A DNA stretch of 64,000 nt, from contig NZ_BBWZ01000011.1 of NCBI RefSeq assembly GCF_001015055.1, positions 89,231 through 153,230 on the forward strand, in the 5' to 3' direction. How positions within the stretch are numbered: the first letter of the stretch is position 1; the number at the start of each line of letters is the position of its first letter. This document shows positions 43,969 to 53,999 of this stretch, piece by piece. This stretch comes from Aneurinibacillus tyrosinisolvens (GTDB lineage Bacteria; Bacillota; Bacilli; Aneurinibacillales; Aneurinibacillaceae). Under the pieces are notes generated by a model. It was not told where the DNA came from. It saw only the letters and a program-made list of their open reading frames with translations, and searched no databases. A program made the position numbers and the translations under genes.

Positions 43969-44709
43969 TTATATATCTTCTACCATCGGGCGCATAAAAA
44001 TCTCTATAATACGGCTCTTCGGCTCCTGTTTAACAATAAACATTATCGCATCCACCACATCTTTAGCATTCAGGAAATCAGTTAGACGCCCATCGCCTTC
44101 GCTTCTCCCTGTCCCCATCGCAAAATGGGTGTTAATTCCCCCCGGACAAATACTGCTTACTTTAATACCATGTTCTCTTACTTCATAATCCAGTGCCTGG
44201 GCAAAGCCAACTTGAGCAAATTTACTCGCACAATAAACAGTTTCCTTGGGAAGCCCTTTTTTCCCTGCTACGGAGGCTACGTTCACGACATGCCCGTATT
44301 TTTGTTCTTTCATAATCGAGAGAACAGCTTTAGTAAAAAGGAAAGTACTCCGCATATTGCTGTTCATCATCACATCATAATCCTCAATGGATAATTCCTC
44401 TAAGGTGCCGTACCGTCCAACACCAGCGTTATTGACAAGAATATCAATCCGCCCAAATTTATTCTTCGCTTCTGAAACTGCTTCCTCAGCAATCACTTCC
44501 GTAGAAACATCTCCAGCCTTGGTCAGCAGCCGGACCTCTTTTTCCTCTTGGAGCACCTTCGTTTCTTCGTTTAACTGTTTCAAATCTTCTTCGCTCCGTG
44601 AAACGGCCATCACATTAAGACCCTCCACAAGCAACGCTGTAACAAGTTCTTTGCCAACCCCTTTGCCGGCACCTGTCACGATGGCTGTTTGGCCCTGAAT
44701 CTTAATCAT
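43969..44709 (-). CDS. SDR family oxidoreductase (3-ketoacyl reductase-like)
   Basis: A 246-residue classical short-chain dehydrogenase. It has TGAGKGVGKE nucleotide binding at 13-22, NNAG at about 93, catalytic Ser in VASVAG and YCASK (Tyr/Lys) near 160. NAD(P) dependent; the substrate cannot be assigned. Close resemblance to FabG-like sugar or keto reductases. GAGGGG precedes the ATG. Confidence 0.88.
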   Translation of the reverse strand: MIKIQGQTAIVTGAGKGVGKELVTALLVEGLNVMAVSRSEEDLKQLNEETKVLQEEKEVRLLTKAGDVSTEVIAEEAVSEAKNKFGRIDILVNNAGVGRYGTLEELSIEDYDVMMNSNMRSTFLFTKAVLSIMKEQKYGHVVNVASVAGKKGLPKETVYCASKFAQVGFAQALDYEVREHGIKVSSICPGGINTHFAMGTGRSEGDGRLTDFLNAKDVVDAIMFIVKQEPKSRIIEIFMRPMVEDI

Positions 44710-44795
44710 AATAACATCCCCTCTCTTTTATGATATCGTTTTCAAAAGTGTCAGCTTATAATCGGAAAAACTTGATTTAAGTAAGCCCAAATCAT

Positions 44796-45971
44796 TTAGT
44801 CTATCTTATTTATAGATACCCAGCTTTTTAAATACACAGATTTTTCAATAGCCTCCAACACCTCTTGATTCCGAAGACCATCTTCAAAATTTGGACTTGG
44901 ACTTTTTCCAGTTGCAATTCCGTTCATTAGTTCAACCATTAAATTAATAAATGTATGCTCATAACCAATAATATGTCCCGCAGGCCAGTAGGCGCTTGTG
45001 TAAGGGTGATGTTCTCCCGTACAGTTGATTGTGCGGAATCCTTGCAGCCCAGGTTCATCATCAGTGAAATATACTTGAAGATTGTTCATGTTTTCTAAAT
45101 CCCAACGAATAGAGCCTTTTTCACCATTGATTTCAAAACGGTTCCCAGCCCTGTTTCCGCCGGCAAATCGAGTAGCTTCAAAAACACCCATTGCTCCATT
45201 TTCAAAACGGGCCAGAAAGGAACTGGCATCATCAACTGTGACATCTCCCATTTGACTAGATATTGCCTCTGTACCCATATCTCCAGCTACTTCCCCTAAT
45301 GGGCGTTGCTTAATGAATGTATCCATCATCCCAACTACCTCATTAAATTCACCAACCAGGAAACGAGCCAAATCAATAATGTGGGAACCAATATCCCCAA
45401 GCGTACCAGAACCTGTTACCTCTTTTTGTAAACGCCAGGTTAACGGGTAGTTCGGATCCATAATCCAGTCCTGTAAATAGGTGGCACGGATATGATAAAT
45501 CTTCCCCAACCGACCACTATCAATCAATTTTTTCGCATATTGTACCGCCGGAGCAAACCGATAGTTATGGCAAACCATATGGACAACCCCTGCTTTGTTT
45601 ACTGCTTCCAGCATTTTATGTGCCTGTTCTGTTGTTAAAGCCAGGGGTTTTTCGCAAATGATATGTTTTCCCGCCTCTGCGGCAGCTATCGCTATTTCGG
45701 CATGCATATTGTTCGGTGTTACAATATCGATTAAATCGATATCATCACGCTCAATTAATTTTCTCCAATCACTCTCATAGGTTTCCCACCCTAATATCTC
45801 AGCTTCCCTCTTTACCGCCTCCTCATTACGTCCCGAAATTCCTTTCATAATGGGTACAACATCTGTATCAAAGAAAAATGGCACACGACTGTACGCATTA
45901 CTGTGAACTTTACCCATAAATTTATAACCAATCATTCCAACTCGTACAAATTTTTTGTCTTTTATACCCAT
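44796..45971 (-). CDS. Gfo/Idh/MocA family oxidoreductase
   Basis: A 391-residue NAD(P)-dependent sugar or cyclitol dehydrogenase. N-terminal Rossmann fold with VGMIGYKFMGKVHSNAY, the EKPLAL catalytic-Lys motif near residue 101, and GDIGSHIIDLARF in the C-terminal domain. The N-terminal motif resembles levoglucosan-type dehydrogenases more than IolG. Its position in the inositol island suggests use of an inositol isomer or related sugar. Confidence 0.85.
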   Translation of the reverse strand: MGIKDKKFVRVGMIGYKFMGKVHSNAYSRVPFFFDTDVVPIMKGISGRNEEAVKREAEILGWETYESDWRKLIERDDIDLIDIVTPNNMHAEIAIAAAEAGKHIICEKPLALTTEQAHKMLEAVNKAGVVHMVCHNYRFAPAVQYAKKLIDSGRLGKIYHIRATYLQDWIMDPNYPLTWRLQKEVTGSGTLGDIGSHIIDLARFLVGEFNEVVGMMDTFIKQRPLGEVAGDMGTEAISSQMGDVTVDDASSFLARFENGAMGVFEATRFAGGNRAGNRFEINGEKGSIRWDLENMNNLQVYFTDDEPGLQGFRTINCTGEHHPYTSAYWPAGHIIGYEHTFINLMVELMNGIATGKSPSPNFEDGLRNQEVLEAIEKSVYLKSWVSINKID

Positions 45972-46010
45972 ATAACGATCACCTTTCTTTTCTTACTATC
46001 CAATTTGTAG

Positions 46011-46252
46011 TTATGCTTCGGTTAATACAGCTTCTGTCGCTTCCTTTGCTCTTCTTGCCAGCTCTAAAGGATCCCATTGATAGTATTCAGTATGAAAAAC
46101 AAAAATTTTATTTTTATTTATCTTCCTCAAATCCTCCAAACGAGAGTTTTCGTAGAAGTGAAATGTATCAATTGACAGCCATTTCGTTCAGCTGCTTCTA
46201 AATCCTTTTCCAAAGTTGCCAGGGTTGATTGTCCATTTAAACCAAGTAGCAT
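46011..46252 (-). pseudogene. Sugar-phosphate isomerase/epimerase remnant
   Basis: A ribosome binding site (AAGGAGGG) and ATG at 46252 begin LLGLNGQSTLATLEKDLEAA, the first strand-helix of a TIM-barrel isomerase (IolE/IolI/IolH type). After about 38 codons it hits a stop. A second frame reads DLRKINKNKIFVFHTEYYQW followed by DPLELARRAKEATEAVL to a stop at 46011, the C-terminal end of the same family. About 200 internal codons are missing. It is a deeply deleted gene. Confidence 0.75.
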
Positions 46253-46281
46253 AATTATCCCTCCTTCTTGCTAGTAGAACA

Positions 46282-46316
46282 TGTTTTTTAAGCCAGGTAG
46301 AACTACCTGGCTTAAA
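46282..46316 (-). terminator. Terminator after the aldolase gene
   Basis: Perfect 11-bp stem AAGCCAGGTAG / CTACCTGGCTT, loop of 2 bases plus, followed by AAAAAAC/TTTTTT flanks; 3 bases after the aldolase stop. Confidence 0.85.
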
Positions 46317-46318
46317 AA

Positions 46319-47182
46319 TTATACTTTTCCGGAAGAACCAAACTCACGCATTTTTCCTTTTACTGTATCTTTTACTGCTTCCCTGGCTGGTCCAAGGTAT
46401 CTTCGCGGATCATATTCAGCTGGGTTTTCGATTAAGAATTGACGTACGGCTGCTGTACAAGCCATCTGATTCTCTGTATTGACATTTATTTTTGCTGTTC
46501 CTAAAGATATTGCTTTCTGAATATCAGCAGTAGGAATTCCAGTACCCCCATGTAGCACTAATGGAACACCCGTTAATTTTTGTATTTGCTCCATTCGGTT
46601 AAAACCAAGATTAGGCTGTCCACGATACGGACCGTGCACAGATCCTAATGCCGGTGCAAAGCAATCCACCCCGGTTTCACGAACTAACCTTTCGCATTCT
46701 TCGGGAATGGCATGCATAGCATCTGCTTCATCAACAATTAGATCATCCTCTTTACCGCCAATACGGCCCAATTCGGCTTCTACAGATACACCTAAAGCGT
46801 GTGCGGCATCTACTACTTTTTTAGTACAGGCAATATTCTCATCGAGAGGATGATGGGAGGCATCTATCATAACAGAGGTAAACCCTGCAGCCATAGCCCG
46901 CATACAAGATTCAAAAGAAGCACCATGATCAAGATGAAGAGCAACCGGAACTGTGATATCAAAATGCTCCATTAATGTTTTCACCATTGCCACGACATAT
47001 GGAAAACCGCCCAAATAAGGAACATACGCTTCACTAACCCCTAAAATAACAGGGGCACGTTCTTCCTCGGCCGCTTGCAAAATAGCTTGTGTAAACTCTA
47101 AGTTATTGACATTAAATTGACCAACTGCGTATCTTTCTTGCAAGGCTCTATCCAGCATATCTTTCATTGAAACTAAAGGCAT
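46319..47182 (-). CDS. iolJ: Class II aldolase (IolJ/Fba type)
   Basis: A 287-residue zinc-dependent aldolase with HLDHGAS (catalytic Asp, Zn His), [10 protein letters not shown], and [13 protein letters not shown] near the C-terminus. In the inositol pathway IolJ cleaves 2-deoxy-5-keto-gluconate-6-phosphate to malonic semialdehyde and DHAP. The assignment to iolJ rather than fbaA rests on location in the iol island; the sequence alone does not separate them well. Confidence 0.8.
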   Translation of the reverse strand: MPLVSMKDMLDRALQERYAVGQFNVNNLEFTQAILQAAEEERAPVILGVSEAYVPYLGGFPYVVAMVKTLMEHFDITVPVALHLDHGASFESCMRAMAAGFTSVMIDASHHPLDENIACTKKVVDAAHALGVSVEAELGRIGGKEDDLIVDEADAMHAIPEECERLVRETGVDCFAPALGSVHGPYRGQPNLGFNRMEQIQKLTGVPLVLHGGTGIPTADIQKAISLGTAKINVNTENQMACTAAVRQFLIENPAEYDPRRYLGPAREAVKDTVKGKMREFGSSGKV

Positions 47183-47211
47183 AATTACCCCCCCAATATA
47201 AAGTATATTTG

Positions 47212-48230
47212 CTAAGTAACAATGTCGGAAACAAGTTTAGGGGCTGTGGTTGAACCGCGTATAACTAGTTCCGGTAATAAAATGAGCCTCTGCCTCATTT
47301 TTTTATCTCCTTTAATATTTTCGATTAATAAGTCCATCACTTTACTTCCCATTTCATAAATCGGCTGGGCTACAGATGTAAGGGGAGGATATGTACTTGT
47401 CGCCAAAATAGTGTTATCAAAACCCACTACGGAAAGATCATGTGGAATAACTAAAGCCCGTTCCCTTGCCGTTTGAATTACACCAATAGCCAGTAAATCA
47501 TTACAGGCAAAAATTGCGGATGGACGCTTGGTCAAGTCCAGTAATTGGGCAGCTTGCCTTATCCCGCCCTCGATAGTCGAGTTGCTTACAACAATGTAAT
47601 CCTCATCAACTTCCAGCCCTGCATCCAAAAGAGCCTGGCGATATCCTTGGATTCGTCCTATACTACTTCTTCTATCCTCGGCTAAAATAGCAATCTGTTG
47701 ATGCCCAAGAGAAAGTAAATATTCCGTTACTTGATACCCTCCCAAAAAATCATCAACCGTCACACTATCGATAGCTAAACCAGGTATATCCTGCGAAATT
47801 AGAGCCAGCGGAAGCTTCTCATTTATTAATTCTTTTAAGATTTGGTCATTATGAAATCCTGCGGCAATAATAATTCCATCTACACTTTTTTGTTTAAGAA
47901 GTGAAATGTATTTTTTTCTTTAGTTGAATCATTATCCGTACTACACATAACTACACTAAATCCTAATTCCTGCCCACGATCCTCCACAGACCTTGCAATC
48001 TCTGCAAAAAAAGGATTCGCTATATCCGGGATTAAAAGTCCAATTGTAAAGGTACATTTCCCTGTCAAAGCGGAGGCAACAACACTGGGTTGATAACGCA
48101 GTTGTTCCATAACTTCACAGACATGTTTTTTTGTTTTTTCACTAATCCGTCCCCTGTTATTAATAACTTTCGAAACTGTCGCTATTGACACCTTTGCCTC
48201 TTTTGCCACATCATATATGGTCGGCTTCAT
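47212..48230 (-). pseudogene. LacI-family regulator, frameshifted
   Basis: The N-terminus has the LacI helix-turn-helix (TIYDVAKEAKVSIATVSKVI). The frame breaks at about 47915 in a run of seven A where the paralogue pattern (ERKYITLLRQKS) predicts eight; downstream, YISLLKQKSVDGIIIAAG and the whole effector domain to 47212 are intact. It closely resembles the intact regulator at 61-62 kb, including identical GGTGAGAG before the ATG. It lies upstream of the aldolase gene. Truncated product would be a DNA-binding domain without effector domain. Confidence 0.85.
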
Positions 48231-48251
48231 CTCTCACCACTCTTAAAATAT

Positions 48252-48282
48252 AGACTATCTAAGGAAGTACCTTAGATAGTCT
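48252..48282 (-). terminator. Terminator after iolA
   Basis: Perfect 13-bp stem AGACTATCTAAGG with its complement and a 5-base loop, between iolA and the frameshifted regulator. Confidence 0.75.
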
Positions 48283-48302
48283 ACTCATTTTATATTTCCG
48301 CA

Positions 48303-49763
48303 CTACCAACGGGATGTAAGCATCTTTTTTCTAGTGTAGAATTCTACCCCGTCTGTTCCGTTAGCATGGAGGTCCCCATAAAAAGAATTCTTCCATCCAG
48401 AAAACGGGAAGAATGCCATAGGTGCAGGAACGCCCAGATTTACCCCCAACATGCCAGCGTCAATGTCCTCACGGAATTTACGTACACTGCTTCCATTCTG
48501 TGTGTATATGCAGGCTCCATTAGCAAATGGAGACTCATTTGTTAAATCAATGGCATCGTCTAATGTATTAACACGAACAACGGATAAAACTGGAGCAAAA
48601 ATCTCTTCTTTCCAAATGGTCATATCCGTCGTTACGTTATCAAAGATGGTAGGTCCGACAAAGTATCCTTGTTCGCTAGCTGCTTTATCTTCCCGTCCGT
48701 CACGAACTAGCCGGGCCCCTTCACTTTCTCCAATTTCGATATATTTTATTGTTTTCTCTTTATGAGACTCCCGGATAACCGGACCCAGGAAAATCCCTTC
48801 ATCTAAACCATTCCCAATCTTAATCTCATTTGCTGCTTGAACTAGCTTTTCCATGAACGGCTCTGCAACATCCCCTACGGCCACGACGACAGATGCAGCC
48901 ATGCACCTTTCACCGGCCGAGCCATATGCCGCACTGATAATTTCTTTTACAGCTAAATCCAAATCCGCATCCGGCATAACAATGGAATGATTTTTCGCAC
49001 CAGCTAAAGCTTGCACACGTTTACCATGGTTTGCAGCTGTTTTGTATACATATTCGGCTACAGGTTGAGATCCTACAAACGAAATGGCTTTAACATTCGG
49101 ATGCTCTAACAAACCGTTAACGATATCATGAGCACCGTGAACAATATTGAAAACACCGTCTGGAAGCCCTGCCTCTTTAAATAATTCGGCAAGGCGATTC
49201 GCTAAGATTGGTGTCCGTTCCGATGGCTTCAATACAAAAGTGTTTCCGCAGGCAATAGCTAGAGGGAACATCCAGCATGGAACCATCATTGGAAAGTTAA
49301 AAGGAGTAATTCCGCCCACTACGCCAACTGGGTAACGATACATTCCTGATTCCACATTGGTTGCGATATCGGGAAGCTGTCTCCCCATCATTAATGTAGG
49401 CGCTCCGGCGGCAAATTCAACACACTCAATACCGCGTTGGACTTCACCATACGCTTCGTTGTAGCTTTTTCCATTTTCAAGAGTAACCAGACGGGCTAGT
49501 TCTTCCCAATGTTCAACTAATAATTGTTGATATTTGAATAAAATACGGGCTCTGCGTGGTACAGCCGTTTTGCTCCACGTTTTGAAAGCCTTCTTTGCGA
49601 CCGTTACTGCTTGATCTAGATCTTCCCTATTTGATATAGGCACATGGGCTAGTGTTTCTCCTGTTGCCGGATTTGGAACCGCATCGGTTCTGCCGGAAGT
49701 GGATTCCACCCATTCCCCCCCAATGAAATTTTTAAGGACCTGTACATTAGCTAATGTTGACAT
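48303..49763 (-). CDS. iolA: Methylmalonate/malonate semialdehyde dehydrogenase (acylating)
   Basis: CoA-dependent aldehyde dehydrogenase that turns malonic semialdehyde into acetyl-CoA and CO2, the last step of inositol breakdown. The 486-residue protein has [26 protein letters not shown] typical of MmsA, and the catalytic Cys in GSAGERCMA. It is the third gene of the iolB-iolC-iolA run (26 bases after iolC). Confidence 0.94.
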   Translation of the reverse strand: MSTLANVQVLKNFIGGEWVESTSGRTDAVPNPATGETLAHVPISNREDLDQAVTVAKKAFKTWSKTAVPRRARILFKYQQLLVEHWEELARLVTLENGKSYNEAYGEVQRGIECVEFAAGAPTLMMGRQLPDIATNVESGMYRYPVGVVGGITPFNFPMMVPCWMFPLAIACGNTFVLKPSERTPILANRLAELFKEAGLPDGVFNIVHGAHDIVNGLLEHPNVKAISFVGSQPVAEYVYKTAANHGKRVQALAGAKNHSIVMPDADLDLAVKEIISAAYGSAGERCMAASVVVAVGDVAEPFMEKLVQAANEIKIGNGLDEGIFLGPVIRESHKEKTIKYIEIGESEGARLVRDGREDKAASEQGYFVGPTIFDNVTTDMTIWKEEIFAPVLSVVRVNTLDDAIDLTNESPFANGACIYTQNGSSVRKFREDIDAGMLGVNLGVPAPMAFFPFSGWKNSFYGDLHANGTDGVEFYTRKKMLTSRW

Positions 49764-49789
49764 GTTGCTCTTCCCCCTTGAAATTCGGT

Positions 49790-50800
49790 TTACTTTGCTA
49801 TGAATTGACCGTTTTTACACGTTTCAATATAATTATCAACTTGTTCAACCGTCGGCATGGCATCGGAGCAGCTGTGGCTAGAAATAACAATGGAAGCCGC
49901 CGCAGCGCCGTATTCCATCGATTTAGAAATATCCCATCCATCCATCAGCCCGTGGATAAAGCCTGCCGCATAGGAATCTCCCGCTCCAAATGTTTTTACT
50001 ACATTTGCGGGAAATGTCGTCCCTTTAAAGATTTCTCCTTCTTTCGTATAAGCAATGGAGCCATCCTTCCCATGTTTGATTACGACAATTTTGGCATGAT
50101 AATCAAACCATTTCTTGGCTGTAAAGTAATCATCATGGTCTGCGTTATTTTCAAAGCATTCCATCATGTCAAATTCTTCTCTTGTTCCAATAATGACATC
50201 GCACTTCTCGGCTGCAAGGTTATAATATGTAGCGGTCTCCTCTGGTGAGGCCCACGTATATGGCCGATAATCAATATCAAAGAAGACAACAACCCCATGT
50301 TTTCTTGCATAGTCCAGCGCTAAAAATACAGCTTCTCGAGAAGGGCTTTGGGCCAGGGCAGTGCCAGAAATCAACATCGCCTTGGCCTGCTTAATATATT
50401 CTTCACTTACGTCCCCGGGCTCTAATTTTAAATCTGCAACATTATCGCGGTACATGAGAATACTGCAATCTGTTGGACTCTTAATCTCAGTAAAAGCCAG
50501 CCCGGTTACGCTTCCTGATTTATCTGTAATCACATTTGAAGTATCAATTTGATTCTTTTGCAAGTAATTCACAATAAACCTGCCCATTTGATCATCTGCA
50601 ACTCGACCAATAAATCCTGTCTTTTTCCCTAAACGCGACAATCCAATAGTAATATTAGCAGGAGATCCGCCAACATATTTAGTAAATGTTATGGTCTCTT
50701 CCATGGGACGGTTAATTTCATTTGCGTTTAAATCGATGCATAATCTTCCTACGGCAATAAAATCTACGGGTTTCTGGTTATCAAAAATTAAATTGTTCAT
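49790..50800 (-). CDS. iolC: 5-dehydro-2-deoxygluconokinase
   Basis: PfkB-family kinase phosphorylating 2-deoxy-5-keto-D-gluconate. The 336-residue protein has the N-terminal [15 protein letters not shown] motif and the C-terminal anion-hole/catalytic signature [12 protein letters not shown]. It starts 22 bases after iolB ends. Confidence 0.94.
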   Translation of the reverse strand: MNNLIFDNQKPVDFIAVGRLCIDLNANEINRPMEETITFTKYVGGSPANITIGLSRLGKKTGFIGRVADDQMGRFIVNYLQKNQIDTSNVITDKSGSVTGLAFTEIKSPTDCSILMYRDNVADLKLEPGDVSEEYIKQAKAMLISGTALAQSPSREAVFLALDYARKHGVVVFFDIDYRPYTWASPEETATYYNLAAEKCDVIIGTREEFDMMECFENNADHDDYFTAKKWFDYHAKIVVIKHGKDGSIAYTKEGEIFKGTTFPANVVKTFGAGDSYAAGFIHGLMDGWDISKSMEYGAAAASIVISSHSCSDAMPTVEQVDNYIETCKNGQFIAK

Positions 50801-50822
50801 TATTTTCCCCTTCTTTCCGCAA

Positions 50823-51644
50823 CTACTTTGTCACCAGTTTACTTTCCATAATCCATTCATGATCCGGATCATTATGAAACTTCCATGTACGAACCGGGCC
50901 AGCCATCACATTTAAGTAGTAGACCTCATATCCGGGTGGTGCCGAAACAGGATGGTAGCCCTCGGGAACCATTACTGAATCCCCATCTTTCACGATTAGC
51001 GTCTCATCCAAAGAGCGATCATCGGTATAGACTCTTTGGATAGCAAAACCATGCCCCGGGTTTACCTTGTGATAATAGGTTTCTTCTAAGTAGGATTCAT
51101 GAGGTAAATTATCCTGATCATGCTTATGAGGGGGATAGCTCGACCAGTTTCCTTCCGGTGTAAAAACCTCTACAACAAGCAAACTATCTGCTGGTTCTTG
51201 CTCAGGAAGAATGTTATGAACCTGTCTTTCAATGTTTCCGGCCCCTCTCTGTTCAACCCCAACATTTTCAGGTGCAATGAGTCGGGCAGGGTACGTTCCT
51301 TTGCCTGGAGCCGAACAGACGGCTAGTTCAAGATCCGTCACGGCCTCTACCTCGTAATAATCTTCAGAAGGAACGTACACAGAGTACGGTGGGATTTTCT
51401 CAAATACGTTCATTCGTTTACCGATATTTTCCCATTTTTCATTTTTGGTCTTTACATGCGCTTTCCCGCTTAATAAAACAAGGCATACTTCCTGGTCCGC
51501 TGTTTCTTTGTTTAATACCTGACCTTCCTTCAAGGAATAAACCTGAAACCCTATATATTTCCATCCAGCTGATTCAGGTGTAATAGTTAGAACATTACCT
51601 TCATGATTAGGTTCTAGGCGACTTGGAACAACTAAGTTTGGCAT
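50823..51644 (-). CDS. iolB: 5-deoxy-glucuronate isomerase
   Basis: Isomerises 5-deoxy-D-glucuronate to 2-deoxy-5-keto-D-gluconate. The 273-residue cupin-type protein contains the metal-site segment YPPHKHDQDNLPHESYLEE typical of IolB. AGAAGGAG precedes the ATG. It is the first gene of an iolBCA unit and has operator-like palindromes in its upstream region. Confidence 0.95.
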   Translation of the reverse strand: MPNLVVPSRLEPNHEGNVLTITPESAGWKYIGFQVYSLKEGQVLNKETADQEVCLVLLSGKAHVKTKNEKWENIGKRMNVFEKIPPYSVYVPSEDYYEVEAVTDLELAVCSAPGKGTYPARLIAPENVGVEQRGAGNIERQVHNILPEQEPADSLLVVEVFTPEGNWSSYPPHKHDQDNLPHESYLEETYYHKVNPGHGFAIQRVYTDDRSLDETLIVKDGDSVMVPEGYHPVSAPPGYEVYYLNVMAGPVRTWKFHNDPDHEWIMESKLVTK

Positions 51645-51711
51645 CTTAACACTCCTTCTGTGTTTTAATAGTGTCGTTTACAAAATGATGAGTCATTATG
51701 TTGCTTACTTG

Positions 51712-51727
51712 GGTATAGCGCTTAACC
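51712..51727. promoter_or_regulatory. Operator-like site upstream of iolB (distal half of pair)
   Basis: GGTATAGCGCTTAACC, imperfect palindrome (6 of 8 positions) with the AGCGCT core shared by the other sites in the inositol island; about 70 bases before the iolB start. Confidence 0.5.
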
Positions 51728-51814
51728 TTATAATGCAGCCCTTATCCCAACTTGAATAATAAGAAGATATTTTATAGGTTCAATCATCATATAAATTTTT
51801 TTACGAAGAGAGAG

Positions 51815-51829
51815 GGTAAGCGCTTTACC
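51815..51829. promoter_or_regulatory. Operator-like site upstream of iolB
   Basis: GGTAAGCGCTTTACC, GGTAA and TTACC half-sites around GCGCT, about 170 bases before the iolB ATG and on the far side of the likely promoter. Same core as the sites near the transporter and iolG genes. Confidence 0.55.
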
Positions 51830-51921
51830 TAAAATTATTATAATACATACCAAATTAAGAATAAACCATCTTAATAGAGAATTTATTCTTTTTATTTATA
51901 CAAATAGACTTTTACTTTAGA

Positions 51922-52980
51922 CTATATCGATTGATCTGTTAATTCCTTTGTAGTGTATGGTTCAACTTGAACGAGCTGCCCTGTTTCAAAGGAATTTTTG
52001 CATGCATAGCCAAGGATTGTGGATTGTACCCCATCCTCGACCGTCACTTCCGGCTGACGGTTTTCTAAAATACATCTAATAAATTCCTCTGTTTCTCGTA
52101 AGTAGGCCTGTTCAAACCTTTCAAGGAAACCTTCTGAGCATTCTTTTAAGACACCTGTTTCACCGAAAACGGTAACCATATTCTTCTCTGGAATTGTCCC
52201 TATCCGAAGCGAGCCTTTCGTACCGATAACCTCTGTTTCTATATGATAACCATGAGCACAATTGCGGCCAGCTACAAAAACGCCCATTTTATTGTTTTTA
52301 AATTTAACGAGGGCAGCACCCATTTCTGCGTCGTTAAGTTCGCTTATTTCGGGGTAGGCATATGCTCCGCCAATGGCCCATACCGATTCTGCTTCTGATC
52401 CCAAAAACCACCTGGCAAGATCTAGGTCATGAATCCCCATATCAAGGAATAACCCGCCACTATAATTGTTTTTAGCAAATTGCAAGAAGCCTTCTATCGC
52501 CTTTGCAGGGTCGAAGCCATAGCAACGAATCATGATCGGATCCCCTATTAATCCTTTTTTGATCTTTTCTTTGGCATACATGTAGGATTGATCATACCTC
52601 CGCATAAATCCAAGCATAAAGATTTTATCCCTATGCTTTGACACTGCTTCTTTCACACGAGCTACTTCATCGATATACAAACCAAGTGGCTTTTCTGTAA
52701 ATACATGAAACCCCGCATCTAACGCTTTTTCGATTTGTTCGCAGTGATAGCCTGATGGTGATGCTATAAAAATAGCATCAAGCTCTTTGTTATTTAACAT
52801 TTCGTCATAGCTTGTATACCCGTATGGAATGCCCCATTCCTTTTGCACTTCTTCAACTTCATCCTTTAGCACACTGCAGACAGCAAGGAGCTCGGCATTC
52901 CGAATTCGGAAGGCAAGATTTTCCGCATGCTGCCTCCCCAAACGGCCCAACCCGACAATACCAACCTTAACTTTGTTCAT
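51922..52980 (-). CDS. iolG: Inositol 2-dehydrogenase-like protein (Gfo/Idh/MocA)
   Basis: A 352-residue NAD-dependent dehydrogenase expected to oxidise myo- or scyllo-inositol to 2-keto-inositol. VGIVGLGRLGRQHAEN at the N-terminus, EKPLGL near residue 95 and the catalytic DMGIHDLDLARW motif in the C-terminal domain. The ATG at 52980 follows AAAGGAG; the GTG at 52998 is upstream of that site. Last gene of the iolD-iolE-iolG run. Confidence 0.85.
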   Translation of the reverse strand: MNKVKVGIVGLGRLGRQHAENLAFRIRNAELLAVCSVLKDEVEEVQKEWGIPYGYTSYDEMLNNKELDAIFIASPSGYHCEQIEKALDAGFHVFTEKPLGLYIDEVARVKEAVSKHRDKIFMLGFMRRYDQSYMYAKEKIKKGLIGDPIMIRCYGFDPAKAIEGFLQFAKNNYSGGLFLDMGIHDLDLARWFLGSEAESVWAIGGAYAYPEISELNDAEMGAALVKFKNNKMGVFVAGRNCAHGYHIETEVIGTKGSLRIGTIPEKNMVTVFGETGVLKECSEGFLERFEQAYLRETEEFIRCILENRQPEVTVEDGVQSTILGYACKNSFETGQLVQVEPYTTKELTDQSI

Positions 52981-53015
52981 ATCTAGTTCTCCTTTCACCT
53001 ATGAAAAATTTGCTA

Positions 53016-53912
53016 TTATAAATGTGCTTCTTCGCGGATATATTGACGGGCTTTTACAGCGTATTCGAACGGATTTGCTTTAGCAGGGTCTTGTTCCGCT
53101 TCCACAATAAACCAGCCCTTATATTCGTTTTCAGCAAGAATATGAAAAATTGGTGCAAAATCTATTGCTCCGTCACCAGGGACCGTAAATGCTCCCTCCT
53201 TCACCGCTTGCAAAAAACTTAAACTTTCGGTTTTCACTCGTTCTACAACATCCTGGCGAATATCTTTTAAATGTACATGCCTAATTCGCGGCAAATATTT
53301 TTCTAAAATATGAATAGGATTCTCGCCAGAGAACACAAGGTGGCCCGTATCAAATAGCAAATATACTAGATTCGGGTCCGTTATTTCCATAAGTTTATCA
53401 ATTTCTTCCGTTGTTTGTATCCCTGTTCCCATGTGATGGTGATACACCACACTCATATCCTTCTCTTTTGCCAATCTTCCCAGGTCGTTTAACCCTTCTG
53501 CGAGTCTTTCCCAATCCTCTGCAGTGAAAACTGGCTTTTCTTTAAATAAAGGTGTATCCATTGAGCCCTGTATGCTATGCCCCTGTTCGGCGACAACAAT
53601 TACTTTTGCTCCCATCTCATACAGAAAATCGCGATGTTCAATGAAAGCATCTATCGTTTCTTGAAGAGGCTTGGTCGTAATGTAGGAGCTAAACCAGGCA
53701 CTAGCAATTTCTAAGTTTCTCAACGTTAGGGCTTTTTTCAGCTCTTTTGTATCCCGTGGATACTTGTTCCCTACTTCACTCCCTGCAAAACCGGCAAGGG
53801 CCATTTCACTAATGCATTGTTCAAATGTGTTTTCTCTTCCAAGTTCCGGCATATCATCATTTGTCCAAGCAATAGGTGCAATGCCAAGCTTAATCATGTG
53901 CTCCCTGAACAT
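53016..53912 (-). CDS. iolE: Inosose dehydratase
   Basis: Dehydrates 2-keto-myo-inositol to 3D-(3,5/4)-trihydroxycyclohexane-1,2-dione. The 298-residue TIM-barrel protein starts [20 protein letters not shown], contains [23 protein letters not shown] and HVHLKDIR with metal-binding residues. The ATG at 53912 follows GAGGAG; a longer ORF to 53990 reads through an intergenic hairpin and is rejected. Confidence 0.92.
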   Translation of the reverse strand: MFREHMIKLGIAPIAWTNDDMPELGRENTFEQCISEMALAGFAGSEVGNKYPRDTKELKKALTLRNLEIASAWFSSYITTKPLQETIDAFIEHRDFLYEMGAKVIVVAEQGHSIQGSMDTPLFKEKPVFTAEDWERLAEGLNDLGRLAKEKDMSVVYHHHMGTGIQTTEEIDKLMEITDPNLVYLLFDTGHLVFSGENPIHILEKYLPRIRHVHLKDIRQDVVERVKTESLSFLQAVKEGAFTVPGDGAIDFAPIFHILAENEYKGWFIVEAEQDPAKANPFEYAVKARQYIREEAHL

Positions 53913-53940
53913 TTTTTTCGTCTCCTCGCATTTATGTAGT

Positions 53941-53972
53941 CCAAGTTGTTTGTTTTTAACCAAACAACTTGG
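53941..53972 (-). other. Intergenic hairpin between iolD and iolE
   Basis: A perfect 12-bp inverted repeat (CCAAGTTGTTTG and complement) with an 8-base loop in the 87-base gap between iolD and iolE. No T-tract follows on the minus strand, so it is more likely an mRNA stability or processing element than a terminator. Confidence 0.6.
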
Positions 53973-53999
53973 TAGACTCAGCCCGTTCATTATTTATTA

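Noticed and set aside
53016..53990. Longer iolE start at 53990
   Set aside because: The extension translates through a perfect intergenic hairpin and lies upstream of the GAGGAG ribosome binding site used by the ATG at 53912.
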